A stretch of DNA of 64,000 bases, from positions 3,844,001 through 3,908,000 of the forward strand of contig FSRV01000002.1 in NCBI GenBank assembly GCA_900142905.1, written 5' to 3'. Numbering within the stretch: position 1 is the first letter of the stretch; each line of letters begins with the position of its first letter. Made by a program: the position numbers and the translations under genes. The stretch comes from Burkholderia sp. GAS332. Lineage in GTDB: Bacteria; Pseudomonadota; Gammaproteobacteria; Burkholderiales; Burkholderiaceae. This document shows, one piece after another, positions 40,810-49,807 of this stretch. The notes below the pieces were generated by a model that worked only from the letters and a program-made list of their open reading frames with translations, was not told the DNA's origin and ran no database searches.

Positions 40810-43179
40810 TTAAAGCCGAGGGCACCCATGCAATTCTGCGCAATTGTTCACACAATTCCAGTACCTGAATCCGACGTCTACACTTGTAGGTAATACAGCA
40901 TCGCACTTTTCTCGACACATGATTCTCACCTGCCCGCAATCTCCGGTGTCCTTGCATTTGACGAATCCCGATGAATCGTTTGCATCGCGTGCGAACAGTT
41001 TTGCATAGAGCATCGTCCGTTTTGACAGGTCAGGAGTCAACACTGGAAACGGTAGCTGATTCTGTGCCGCAATCTGAATTTCGACCGGATTGTCCGCGAA
41101 GGGTTTGCCCGTCTGTGCGCTGAAATAAAGGTCGTGAAGGAACACTGACCACGCAAGGCGCGCTTGCATGAACCCACAATCCACACATACGGCGTTGATG
41201 CGAGGTCCGGGATCAGAATCGCCTGGTGTCAGCCGACCAAGGATATTCGCTAAGGGACCGACGGGGTTAGCACCACTCTCGTAGTTATCGAGCCACTTGT
41301 CAATCTCGTCACTGCTTATAGGTTCCGGGGGACTCATGCCAGTCGGACCACCGTCATACCGTGCAACTGCGCCAGTTCGCGAGACGACGCGACCGTCACC
41401 TGAGTAGCCGTAATTCACTGACAGGTTCCGGTACTGACGACCATTAAGCTCGGTAGGAAATTCGAAGTACTTGAATTCGCTCACCCTTCCTCGCAGATCA
41501 TAGGTAACGAGAACTTCGCGGTTGTCCCCAGGCAGATAAGTCGCGCGGTGCGCTGCGTCGCGATTCGCTACGCCGAGAGTCCATGGCAACGTCCGGTTGG
41601 ATGCATTGCCGAGGTTGCCCGTTCGGTCGTAGCGGTACGACCAATCGGCGACCTTCTGCCCGTTTATGTACTTGAGCGCTGCGACCATGCGATTTGAAGC
41701 GTCGTATCGCGCGCCAATCGTCATTTGCCATCCTGACGACTTGGCATTGAACCCGCGTTCGCCGGTGGCATCATCCGTGCTGAGTTCACTGAATCCGGTG
41801 ACGTTTCCGTTTGCGTCGTACACGAATGCCTGCACCTTGTTAGGCATTGCGATCATTGACGGATGGAGACTATTGAGGTCCGCGTACTGCACGGATGTGA
41901 CGGTGACAGCGGACGCCGTGCGCACCGTCGCTGTAATGGGGCGGCCGGTATCGTCGTAGCTGTAGGTCGCATTGCGCCCTGAGGTCGAGGTGCCAAGTAA
42001 ATTGCCAGCCGCATCCCACGCAAATGCGCTTGTTAGCGAACCGCTGCTGCCCGTAGGGCGAACCTTTCCGCCGATAGTGGAAAACGAAAGAGTTCTCGCG
42101 CCATTCGTATTGGTCACCGTTGTGGTCCCGGTGCCATAGACGAACTGTACGTTATGCGTTGTATCAGGGTGGCTGACCGCCGCCGCTCTCCCATTCGCAT
42201 CGTATGTCCATGTCGCGATACGTGATCCCGTTTCGTCCACGATTCCTGTTATCGCGTTCTTAAATCGGGAGTCGCCATAGACATATTGGCGGACATTTCC
42301 ATCCGGCCAGATAACGGCAGTGAGATTGCTGTTCGTGTCGTACCGGTACTGTGTGATACCGCCGATAGGGTCAACCAACCGCGCAATCCGTCCCTTGTCG
42401 TCGTACTCAAGGCGAAGCGTCAAATCCGAGGTCGCATCGGTATTGGCGGCGTGCTGTTTGATGGTAGTAAGCCTTCCCGATGCGTCATAGCTGAGGATCC
42501 GGTCGAATCCCGTCTTGGTAGACTCAGACAGGAAAACACCTTGGGCGGAATAGGACTCAGTAGTTTCGGTCAATAGGTCTTTGAGCACCCAACCCGTACC
42601 GTTCTGCATCAACGTTAGGCCGCTAAAGCTCTTCGTTCGCCATACGCCGTTCGTCCAGGTAAAACTCAGCGGCTCTCCGTTTGAACGATATGCCACGACG
42701 TTCCCATAACTGCCTGTCGCACCCGTGACATTCAACTGCCGTTGCCAATTGTGAAACCACATTGGCCCGACAACACTCGCACCGTTCAGGAACACGGTAG
42801 ATCGGTAGGTGCGTGCGAACGTGACCGGCAGCTCATCGCCACTGACGAAGTCGTTTTCTGTCAATGTCACAACGCCGCTAGACGGATACACGGGATCGGC
42901 AACAGGACAGGAGTCTTCTGGCTCCGAAGACCCTGCGGCGCACCACGCATCAATCAAATCAAGGTTATTTCGACATCCGTAGCTGCCCATGCCGCTTGGC
43001 GTATTGCTCGCCACGTCTAGGCGGCACGACGGAGTTCCCGGTGTCGCGCCCGATTTTGAGTAAAGCTCCCAGCAGCCGTTATCCGCGTTTGCGCCGAACG
43101 CCACCAGTAGCAGCGTGAATGCGATCAGTAGACGGGCAAGGTTGCCTGCTGGCCCGCAAGACGGTTTATTTATTCCCAT
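40810..43179 (-). CDS. Secreted YD-repeat (RHS-like) protein with Cys-rich C-terminal domain
   Basis: 789 aa, ATG at 43179 behind AAAAAGGGAGATGT. Signal peptide (about 1-32), then a Cys-containing region, a DUF6531-type segment (DPVYPSSGVVTLTENDFVSG, LPVTFARTYRS), YD repeats (about 200-620; units such as YDANGRAAAVSHPD, YDTNSNLTAVIWPDG), and a C-terminal 150-residue domain with nine Cys (CVDC, CKDTGDC, CREKC, CVNNC). The usual RHS core (RYYDPxxGRF) is not visible, so the tip is directly attached. GC is clearly lower than in flanking genes. Toxin or adhesin; activity unknown. Confidence 0.8.
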   Translation of the reverse strand: MGINKPSCGPAGNLARLLIAFTLLLVAFGANADNGCWELYSKSGATPGTPSCRLDVASNTPSGMGSYGCRNNLDLIDAWCAAGSSEPEDSCPVADPVYPSSGVVTLTENDFVSGDELPVTFARTYRSTVFLNGASVVGPMWFHNWQRQLNVTGATGSYGNVVAYRSNGEPLSFTWTNGVWRTKSFSGLTLMQNGTGWVLKDLLTETTESYSAQGVFLSESTKTGFDRILSYDASGRLTTIKQHAANTDATSDLTLRLEYDDKGRIARLVDPIGGITQYRYDTNSNLTAVIWPDGNVRQYVYGDSRFKNAITGIVDETGSRIATWTYDANGRAAAVSHPDTTHNVQFVYGTGTTTVTNTNGARTLSFSTIGGKVRPTGSSGSLTSAFAWDAAGNLLGTSTSGRNATYSYDDTGRPITATVRTASAVTVTSVQYADLNSLHPSMIAMPNKVQAFVYDANGNVTGFSELSTDDATGERGFNAKSSGWQMTIGARYDASNRMVAALKYINGQKVADWSYRYDRTGNLGNASNRTLPWTLGVANRDAAHRATYLPGDNREVLVTYDLRGRVSEFKYFEFPTELNGRQYRNLSVNYGYSGDGRVVSRTGAVARYDGGPTGMSPPEPISSDEIDKWLDNYESGANPVGPLANILGRLTPGDSDPGPRINAVCVDCGFMQARLAWSVFLHDLYFSAQTGKPFADNPVEIQIAAQNQLPFPVLTPDLSKRTMLYAKLFARDANDSSGFVKCKDTGDCGQVRIMCREKCDAVLPTSVDVGFRYWNCVNNCAELHGCPRL

Positions 43180-43495
43180 ACATCTCCCTTTTTTAACGCG
43201 TCGTTAGTAATTCGTAATAAAGCGACACTGCATCGGGGAGTCGAGAGTCAAAATAGGACGATTCTGAAAGGCGCCGTCGCGCGACACACTTTTACAGACC
43301 AGATGAAATTGGTAGCTTCAAAGCAGGACCGGCGCTAATCTGCGCGCCAACAACGGCCGCCGTGCGGGCATCCAGTGGAGGTGCAAACAATGATGAAGCG
43401 GGCGCGATGGACGAACTCGATGCACTGGGCGGCATCATCGAACTGATCGAACTTGAGATGAACGCAGATGATGGTGACGCAGCCCGATAGCCCAT
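43180..43495. other. Accessory-island intergenic stretch
   Basis: Between the YD-repeat gene and the phage-like terminator. A plus-strand open frame of 42 codons (GTG at 43362, stop 43488-43490), reading ...ANNDEAGAMDELDALGGIIELIELEMN..., has a plausible acidic helical C-terminus. It lacks an evident ribosome binding site and may be a remnant. Nothing else is supported. Confidence 0.35.
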
Positions 43496-43519
43496 AAAAA
43501 AGCCCGCAATGGGGCGGGC
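43496..43519 (-). terminator. Rho-independent terminator (reverse strand)
   Basis: On the reverse strand GCCCGC, loop CCCATT, GCGGGC is followed by six T. The short hairpin with T-tract is of the kind frequent in phage and accessory genes. It would end a reverse-strand transcript starting to its right. Confidence 0.6.
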
Positions 43520-43625
43520 GCAAGAATGAGTCATTCGTAGGGGCGCGCGAATGCGGGGCGTTATAGGGTGGTGCTCACTCGCTGGTGGGCTTGTCTTTCA
43601 GGCGAAGAAAACCGGCTCACCTTCA

Positions 43626-43859
43626 TTACTTCAGCCTTTCCAGTTTGTACATACGGAACGTCTGACTAGTTCTTAAGCGTGTCCCCTGGCTTGGAGGGCG
43701 TAGTGGTGCATCTGGAATCTGTGTTCCCGCACATTCGGTGTCAGTGACCAGGCAGTCATACTTCCGGCGCGCGCCGACGTGGTACTTCTTAAAAACCATT
43801 GTCGTTGCCGTCACAACGGCTCGGGTGCGCGTTGGACTGCCAGCCACGCTGATCGCCAT
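43626..43859 (-). CDS. Low-confidence small ORF, 77 aa
   Basis: Open frame starting MAISVAGSPTRTRAVVTATT and containing KKYHVGARRKYDCLVTDTECAGTQIPDAPLRPPS. A tract like CAGTQIPDAPLRPPSQGT recalls the proline-rich mature part of phage Rz1-type spanins, but there is no clear lipobox and no neighbouring holin or endolysin. Its position upstream of the T-tract terminator supports transcription. May be a remnant. Confidence 0.3.
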   Translation of the reverse strand: MAISVAGSPTRTRAVVTATTMVFKKYHVGARRKYDCLVTDTECAGTQIPDAPLRPPSQGTRLRTSQTFRMYKLERLK

Positions 43860-43882
43860 GCTCGTGCTATTTTCCTTCCCTC

Positions 43883-44149
43883 CTACTTCCTTCCCACCAG
43901 ATACGTCGCACCATTCGGCCCGTAGCGTTCGGCATGCGGTTCGTTCGCAGGCAAGTGGAAGATGTCGCCGGCTTTATATGTCTGCTCCGTCTCGCCCACG
44001 CGGATGTGCAACTCGCCGTCCAGAATCAATGCCTTCGCCTCGAACGGATGCTCGTGAACATCCATCGAGGTGTTCGCCTCACGTGTCACAACGACGGTCT
44101 CAGCGAAACCTTCTTTCGTCAGGTTTTCAGTAAACGTTTCGCGGTCCAT
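43883..44149 (-). CDS. Small cupin-domain protein
   Basis: 88 aa, starting MDRETFTENLTKEGFAETV. A single small cupin barrel: motif 1 (MDVHEHPFEAKALILDGEL, H-x-H and Glu) and motif 2 (YKAGDIFHLPANEPHAERYG, His). All four metal ligands are present. Stand-alone cupins of this size are commonly metal-binding sensors or isomerases. The ATG at 44149 has a purine-rich leader (GATGGAGATGCC). Function unknown; the gene is at the edge of the lower-GC island. Confidence 0.85.
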   Translation of the reverse strand: MDRETFTENLTKEGFAETVVVTREANTSMDVHEHPFEAKALILDGELHIRVGETEQTYKAGDIFHLPANEPHAERYGPNGATYLVGRK

Positions 44150-44225
44150 GGCATCTCCATCGTCGAGCAGTGGCGGACGTTTAATGTAACGCCAGCCACC
44201 GGTTCGTGCAAAGCGCAGTCGCGGC

Positions 44226-44621
44226 TTACGCCGATGCAGTGACGTCTAAGTCGACCTTCCCGCTCGTTCTCGTGCGCGGCGCTGGCGATTCACCCAGCCC
44301 TTTCCTGCGGCGCGCAGCGTTCGAATCCGCCTCCTTCGCATCGGCCATCACGACCGACATCTTTCCTCGCTCGATCTTCGCATCAGTTTCGTACTGTTGT
44401 GCCGTCCGTTCCAGAAGTTCCGCAAGCAACATCTGGTCGCGACGGTCGCAATAGTTCATCGCGATACCTTTGCGCAGCGTCCTCGCCAACGCAGCCAGAG
44501 ATGAAAGCCGTTCCACATACATGCGAGTTGCTTCCAATACCTCTCCAGCAAGACGCTTATATTCAGCGGGCTTGACCGACAGACGCGGGTTCATAAATGA
44601 AGCTTCAGCGGGTTTGCTCAT
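44226..44621 (-). CDS. Hypothetical protein of accessory/prophage type
   Basis: 131 aa from MSKPAEASFMNPRLSVKPAEY (CAT at 44619-44621). Helical throughout: KRLAGEVLEATRMYVERLSSLAALARTLRKG, then NYCDRRDQMLLAELLERTAQQYETDAKI, then a basic tail with RRRKGLGESPAPRTRTSGK. No enzyme motif. Similar short helical proteins occur in Burkholderia prophage and island regions as far as I recall. Its long structured 5' leader (44622-44850) contains a 9-bp inverted repeat about 90 bp apart. Function not known. Confidence 0.65.
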   Translation of the reverse strand: MSKPAEASFMNPRLSVKPAEYKRLAGEVLEATRMYVERLSSLAALARTLRKGIAMNYCDRRDQMLLAELLERTAQQYETDAKIERGKMSVVMADAKEADSNAARRRKGLGESPAPRTRTSGKVDLDVTASA

Positions 44622-44705
44622 GGCGCGATTTCCGGTTGATTCTCGAAATCGCCCGACACTCGCTGCAAACGGGTGGGCGGGCACGTAGCGAGGTTGAGAG
44701 ACCGG

Positions 44706-44813
44706 TGTTTTGACAAGCCGGCGAGCCTTGTGGCCCCCTCGCCACCACCCGCCCGTTGCGGACGCGTTGAGGCAGACGCACGAACCTGAGCAGCAGGTCA
44801 TGCGGTCAAAACA
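44706..44813 (-). ncRNA. Structured 5' leader with inverted repeat
   Basis: TGTTTTGAC (44706-44714) and GTCAAAACA (44805-44813) form perfect 9-bp arms enclosing about 90 bp, inside the leader of the hypothetical gene at 44226-44621. The enclosed DNA is GC-rich with short internal complementarities. It may be a regulatory RNA element like those that precede phage accessory genes; no known family is matched. Confidence 0.4.
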
Positions 44814-44850
44814 TTCGGGCTCTCACGCCCGGTCGTCATTGTTTCGACGA

Positions 44851-45037
44851 CCGCCAAATTATAAGTGCGCCATTCTCTTAAAATTCATTTTGTTAAGCTA
44901 ACTATCTAATTTTGGCCAATCGGCCTAAGACAGTCTCAAACCTTCCCTCAACGCAACGACGTCGCACCTCTGAGCTTCGATCAAGCGCCCCCAACAAAGC
45001 AGCCACCCAACCGAAGCCCATCCACCATCACCCGCCC
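44851..45037. other. AT-rich intergenic before phospholipase C stop
   Basis: Contains the AT-rich run AAATTATAAGTGCGCC and TTAAAATTCATTTTGTTAAG, the right edge of the lower-GC island, and no open frame of interest. The promoter for the reverse-strand leader gene may lie in the AT-rich part. Confidence 0.45.
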
Positions 45038-47191
45038 TTAATTCACCACCAACACCGGCGCCACAGCCGCCGGATCACTAATACTCGGCCGGCCATTCTC
45101 AACGTGCCCAGCCACACGACGCGAGAAGCTGGCGTCATCGTTGCTCGTCACCGTCAAGTCATACCAGTGATGGCTCGACGCCAGCACCCAGGCCTCTTCG
45201 ATATGCGCCCCTTCTGGCACCAGCACCGGACGCGTCCGCGCACCATACGCGTTGTCCGTCACCGTCAAGCGCGCAATACCGCCGCCCTTGTTGCTGAACT
45301 TGATAAACACATTCCCGTTCGCCACATCGTATTGCACCTTGATCTCAGGCTCTGCGGGCTTATTGTGACCATGCCAACCCGCAGCCTGCGCGGTCTGCGC
45401 CGTCGCCTGCTGCGCATTACCCGCAAACTTACGCACGAAGCCATTCGGCCCAAACACCTCGAACGTATACACACCGTTCGTCGTCGTCAGATCGAACGTC
45501 TCGCCGAGCGACTTGCCCGCCTCAACCGTATAACGCCACGGACCATCCGGACGATTCGTCGAATACACATAGAAATGCGCACCTTGATTGCCGGTGTTGG
45601 CCAGCACGATTTCGAACGTGTTCTTCTTCACATCCGCGTGCCCATTCACATGCAACTCATACGGCAACGCACGGGCAAAACGGATGCCCGATTCCTGCGG
45701 ATCGAATGCGACTGGCGTGGCCGGCACCGTGGGTTTCGGCTGCGACGTACACTCATTGGCGATCTGCTGGTAGTTGCTCGTATCCGGGAGCGGCGGCACC
45801 GTGGCGTCCGGCGTGCGGAAGTCAAACGCTGTCGTCAGATCGCCGCACACCGCACGGCGCCAGGCCGTGATATTCGGCTCATACACGCCAAAGCGCGTTT
45901 CGATGAAGCGAATCACCGACGTGTGATCGAACACCTGCGAGCACACAAAGCCGCCCTTGCTCCACGGCGACACAATCGTCATCGGCACGCGCGGGCCGAG
46001 GCCGTACGGCAAGCCGTCCGCCGTGTAGGTGCCGCCACGCAGCGGGTTCACGACGTTGTGGATTTCGCCGTCCACGCTGACCGTCGACTGGCCTTGTGCC
46101 GGCGTCGTCGCCGGTTGAGGCGGCACCAGGTGATCGAAGAAGCCGTCGTTCTCGTCGTACATGATGAACAGGACGGTCTTGCTCCAGACTTCCGGATTCG
46201 ACGTCAACGCATCGAGAATCTGCGACGTGTATTCTGCACCGTAGGCGGGCGTATAGCTCGGGTGCTCGGAGTACGCAGCCGGCGGGCATAACCACGACAC
46301 CTGCGGCAGATTACCCGCGAGCACATCGTTCTTCAGGTCCGCGATTGTGCGCACCGTCTGCGCGCGCTCGTACAGCGGTGAACCCGGCTGCGCGTTGATG
46401 AAGTTCGCGAAGTTCTGCAGCACATTGGTGCCGTAGTTGCCGTTCAACGGGTCCGCGCCGGTAAGACCTTGCTGGTAGACCTGCCACGTGATGCCCGCGG
46501 CTTGCAGACGTTCCGGGTACGTGGTCCACGAGAGCAATTGATAACTCGGCGGACCGTCGCCGTCGACGTAATCGTTGTTGTCGAGCAGCGGGCCGCCCAT
46601 CGTGCCGGTCGGATCGACCATGCCGGTCATCAGATACGAACGGTTCGGGTGCGTCGGTCCCGCCAGCGAACAGAAGTAAGCGTCGCAAACCGTGAAGGCG
46701 TCGGCCAGTGCGTAGTGGAACGGGATGTCGCTACGCAAGTAGTAGCCCATCGTCATGTCGGTCTTGTACTGGGGCCACTGGTTGTACGCGCCGTTGTTGA
46801 TCGCGTAGTGCGTCGGGTACCACGAGTGGTCGAGATCGCCGATGCATTGCGCGCTGGTCGTCTGCGTGTTCAGATGGAACGGCAGCACAGGTTGCGCCGC
46901 GTTTTCTTTCGACGGCTGGTACCACACGGGTTGCTGGCCACCTGGCAGCGGAATCGGGAAGCGGTCGTTGTAACCCCGTACGCCGCGCATATGGCCGAAG
47001 TAGTGGTCGAACGAACGGTTCTCCTGCATGAACACGACGATGTGCTCGACATCGCGGATCGTGCCGGTGCGCGAAAACGCGGGCACGGCAAGCGCATTGC
47101 GAATGGACTCGGGCAACGCGGTCAGCGCGGCAGCAGCGCCGGCGGATGAAGCCACGGTCTGCAGGAAACGGCGACGGCTAGTTGATGTCAT
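45038..47191 (-). CDS. Phosphocholine-specific phospholipase C (Tat-exported)
   Basis: 717 aa. Twin-arginine signal with RRRF at 6-9 (STSRRRFLQTVASS), then ENRSFDHYFG at 57-66, VLFIMYDENDGFFDHLVPPQP, and two C-terminal DUF756-type domains (about 490-700) characteristic of PlcN/PlcH. The enzyme should hydrolyse phosphatidylcholine in the periplasm or outside the cell to diacylglycerol and phosphocholine. It lies 63 bp downstream of a small lipoprotein gene on the same strand, suggesting one transcript. GC is back to genome average here. Confidence 0.92.
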   Translation of the reverse strand: MTSTSRRRFLQTVASSAGAAAALTALPESIRNALAVPAFSRTGTIRDVEHIVVFMQENRSFDHYFGHMRGVRGYNDRFPIPLPGGQQPVWYQPSKENAAQPVLPFHLNTQTTSAQCIGDLDHSWYPTHYAINNGAYNQWPQYKTDMTMGYYLRSDIPFHYALADAFTVCDAYFCSLAGPTHPNRSYLMTGMVDPTGTMGGPLLDNNDYVDGDGPPSYQLLSWTTYPERLQAAGITWQVYQQGLTGADPLNGNYGTNVLQNFANFINAQPGSPLYERAQTVRTIADLKNDVLAGNLPQVSWLCPPAAYSEHPSYTPAYGAEYTSQILDALTSNPEVWSKTVLFIMYDENDGFFDHLVPPQPATTPAQGQSTVSVDGEIHNVVNPLRGGTYTADGLPYGLGPRVPMTIVSPWSKGGFVCSQVFDHTSVIRFIETRFGVYEPNITAWRRAVCGDLTTAFDFRTPDATVPPLPDTSNYQQIANECTSQPKPTVPATPVAFDPQESGIRFARALPYELHVNGHADVKKNTFEIVLANTGNQGAHFYVYSTNRPDGPWRYTVEAGKSLGETFDLTTTNGVYTFEVFGPNGFVRKFAGNAQQATAQTAQAAGWHGHNKPAEPEIKVQYDVANGNVFIKFSNKGGGIARLTVTDNAYGARTRPVLVPEGAHIEEAWVLASSHHWYDLTVTSNDDASFSRRVAGHVENGRPSISDPAAVAPVLVVN

Positions 47192-47254
47192 CGAATATCA
47201 CCTTCTGCGGGTAGGGGAAGAATAGCGCGCCTCGCGCGCGCCGGTGGAATCAGG

Positions 47255-47563
47255 TCAGTTGCTGTTGGTGTTGTCGCCCGGTGCGTAATGCATCACGGGC
47301 GCGACTTGCTGGCTGTCGGCGGCGAGGCTGGCTTGCATGTTCTGTGTGATCGCGTCGGACGCCGCGGCAGGGTCGGCTGCAAGGGGCGCCGATGCGTTGG
47401 GCATGGTGGTTGCGGGGCTGACGGCAGGGATTTGCGCAGCATCGTTGTTGGCAACGCTTGGCGATGACGGCGCGGACGCGGAGTCGTCCGCGCCACAGCC
47501 GCTCAACGCGAAAGTTGCGAGTGCAACAAAGACGGTAGTAGCAAGGAGTGCGTTTCTTTTCAT
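47255..47563 (-). CDS. Small lipoprotein
   Basis: 102 aa starting MKRNALLATTVFVALATFALSGCGADD; lipobox LSGC puts the lipidated Cys at 23. The mature part is Ala/Ser/Pro/Asn-rich and low complexity, ending MHYAPGDNTNSN. It precedes the phospholipase C gene by 63 bp on the same strand, so a role in phospholipase assembly or secretion is conceivable, but not supported by motifs. Confidence 0.75.
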   Translation of the reverse strand: MKRNALLATTVFVALATFALSGCGADDSASAPSSPSVANNDAAQIPAVSPATTMPNASAPLAADPAAASDAITQNMQASLAADSQQVAPVMHYAPGDNTNSN

Positions 47564-47773
47564 GTCTGCATCCAGCTTCGTGATGGCGGATGCAGTCTCC
47601 AATCCTTTCAAGAAATAATTGTGAAACGTTTGCGAGTGGATGAAACTCTTCTCGATCGTCAGTTATTCGAAAGGTGACGGAAAGCAGTAGGCAGGAGAAT
47701 GGTCACGTTAGCGCCACACGGCTGAAGCCCAGGCACACCGAACGATTTGCGCTTTGCATACTTTGGTCAGTCC
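47564..47773. promoter_or_regulatory. Divergent promoter region, lipoprotein/phospholipase versus debranching enzyme
   Basis: 210 bp without a gene. It should hold both promoters. AT-rich stretches (GAAATAATTGTGAAACG and GTCAGTTATTCG) are visible, but I cannot mark the boxes with confidence. Confidence 0.4.
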
Positions 47774-49756
47774 ATGACACGTATTGAAAGACCTTTCGAC
47801 ATCACGCGTCTCGAAGACGAATGGCTCGAAGCAGATGGCTTCGGCGGCTTCGCATCGGGGACCGTCGGCACGCTGCGCACGCGCCGCTATCAGGCGCTGC
47901 TGCTCACCGCCACACGTCCGCCTGGCGGGCGCGTGGTACTCGTCAATGGTGTGGAAGCCTGGATCGAAGCGGACGGCCAGCGTTACCCATTGAGCATGCA
48001 GCGGTATATGCCGGACGTGATCTATCCCGATCTGACCGCGAGTCTCCTCGCGTTCGACACCGAGCCGTGGCCGACATGGCGTTTGCAACTCGATCCACAC
48101 ATCACGCTGATAGCGGACGTGTTCGTGAGCAAGGCGACGCGCGAAACGGTTTTGCGTTGGCGGTTGGAAGGCTCATCAGAAGCAGCTTCTGGCGCGGGCG
48201 CGTTCAACCTGAAAGTCAGGCCTTTGCTTTCCGGCCGCGATTACCATGCACTGCACCACGAAAACGCCGCGTTCAATTTCAACGCGCAGATAAGCGGCGA
48301 CCAGGCATGCGTGAGTTGGCAACCCTACGGCGACTTGCCTGTCATCAACGCGGCGACCAACGGCATCTACACACACGCGCCTGATTGGTATCGAAACTTT
48401 TGCTACGTTCGCGAGCGGGAGCGTGGCCTTGATTTCACCGAAGACCTCGCCACGCCCGGCGTGTTCAGCTTCAATCTCGCCGATGGTGACGCGGTGATGA
48501 TCCTCAGCGCGTCGATCGGGTCCTCGGTGTCGGCAGCAAGCGCCAAACCAGCCGCCGCCCACGCAGCCGAACTCGCGCGGATCGAACAGCAGCGCCGCAG
48601 CACACTCGGCTCACGCCTGCAGCGTTCCGCCGATGCCTACGTCGTCGCGCGCAACGAAGGCCGCACTATCCTCGCCGGTTTCCCATGGTTCACCGACTGG
48701 GGCCGCGACACATTCATCGCCATGCGCGGCTTGTTGGTCTCAACGGGCCGCCTCGCCGAGGCTGAAGCGATCCTGCTCGAATGGTCGGGCACGATATCCG
48801 AGGGCATGCTGCCGAATCGTTTCCCCGACTACGGCGACACCCCGGAATACAACTCCGTCGACGCATCGTTATGGTTCGTCATCGCCGTCCACGACTATCT
48901 GGCGACGAACCACGCCAACGCCGACACCCGAACGCGCCTGCGGCAGGCAGTCGAAACCATCCTCACGGGCTACACGAACGGCACACGCTTCAACATCAAG
49001 GCATCCCCCGACGACGGCCTCCTGAGCGCCGGCGTGCCCGGCGTACAACTCACGTGGATGGATGCCAAGGTCGGCGACTGGGTGGTCACGCCACGCATCG
49101 GCAAACCTGTTGAAGTGCAGGCACTCTGGATCAACGCATTGCGCGTTGCAGCAATGTGGAATCCGCAGTGGCAGCAGCCCGCGGAGCGAGCGTTGCAAGC
49201 GTTTCATGAACGCTTTACCGATCCGTCGACGCAAGCGCTTGTCGACAACGTCGATGTGGATTTCGTGAAAGGCGCAGTCGACCGCTCAATCCGCCCGAAC
49301 CAGATCTTTGCCGTAGGCGGCCTGCCGTTTCCGTTGCTCGAAGGCGCGGCGGCGCGCGCGGTCGTCGACCAGGTCGAAGCCCAGTTGCTCACGCCGCTTG
49401 GCCTAAGAACGCTCGCCCCGTCCGATCCTGCCTACCACGGACACTACGGCGGCCCTCCGCTGGCGCGCGATGGCGCCTATCATCAAGGGACAGTCTGGCC
49501 ATGGCTGCTAGGCCCGTTCGTCGAAGCATGGCTGCGGGTTCATGGCGCCGAGCCGGATGCCCGTGCACAAGCCAAAGCACGCTTTCTCGACCCGCTGTAC
49601 GCGCATCTCGATCATGCCGGTCTCGACCATCTCTCCGAAATCGCCGACGGCGCCGCGCCGCACACGCCCGCCGGCACGCCGTTCCAGGCGTGGTCGCTGG
49701 GGGAGTTGCTGCGCATCGAAAACCTGCTTGCCCGGTTGGAGCCCATCGCCGCATAA
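47774..49756 (+). CDS. Glycogen debranching enzyme (amylo-alpha-1,6-glucosidase, GH133-like)
   Basis: 660 aa from MTRIERPFDITRLEDEWLEADG. N-terminal beta domain (GTVGTLRTRRYQALLLTATRPP), catalytic (alpha/alpha)6 domain with GFPWFTDWGRDTFIAMRGLL near residue 302, EYNSVDASLWFVIAVHDYL, and YHQGTVWPWLLGPFVEAWLR near the C-terminus. Typical bacterial GDE N-terminal domain plus GDE_C. It releases branch glucose from alpha-1,6 stubs of glycogen. It starts a block with a second glycosidase 51 bp downstream. Confidence 0.9.
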   Translation: MTRIERPFDITRLEDEWLEADGFGGFASGTVGTLRTRRYQALLLTATRPPGGRVVLVNGVEAWIEADGQRYPLSMQRYMPDVIYPDLTASLLAFDTEPWPTWRLQLDPHITLIADVFVSKATRETVLRWRLEGSSEAASGAGAFNLKVRPLLSGRDYHALHHENAAFNFNAQISGDQACVSWQPYGDLPVINAATNGIYTHAPDWYRNFCYVRERERGLDFTEDLATPGVFSFNLADGDAVMILSASIGSSVSAASAKPAAAHAAELARIEQQRRSTLGSRLQRSADAYVVARNEGRTILAGFPWFTDWGRDTFIAMRGLLVSTGRLAEAEAILLEWSGTISEGMLPNRFPDYGDTPEYNSVDASLWFVIAVHDYLATNHANADTRTRLRQAVETILTGYTNGTRFNIKASPDDGLLSAGVPGVQLTWMDAKVGDWVVTPRIGKPVEVQALWINALRVAAMWNPQWQQPAERALQAFHERFTDPSTQALVDNVDVDFVKGAVDRSIRPNQIFAVGGLPFPLLEGAAARAVVDQVEAQLLTPLGLRTLAPSDPAYHGHYGGPPLARDGAYHQGTVWPWLLGPFVEAWLRVHGAEPDARAQAKARFLDPLYAHLDHAGLDHLSEIADGAAPHTPAGTPFQAWSLGELLRIENLLARLEPIAA

Positions 49757-49807
49757 ACCGCGCTACGATGTGAGTCCCACCGCCAGGCCCGACGCAAGGA
49801 CGTAGTC

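Noticed and set aside
43292..43534. Reverse-strand frame rich in Ser, Ala and Pro
   Set aside because: It crosses a rho-independent terminator and has low-complexity composition with no start context.
44912..46291. 459-codon plus-strand frame opposite phospholipase C
   Set aside because: Arg-rich antisense of a certain gene; no start context.
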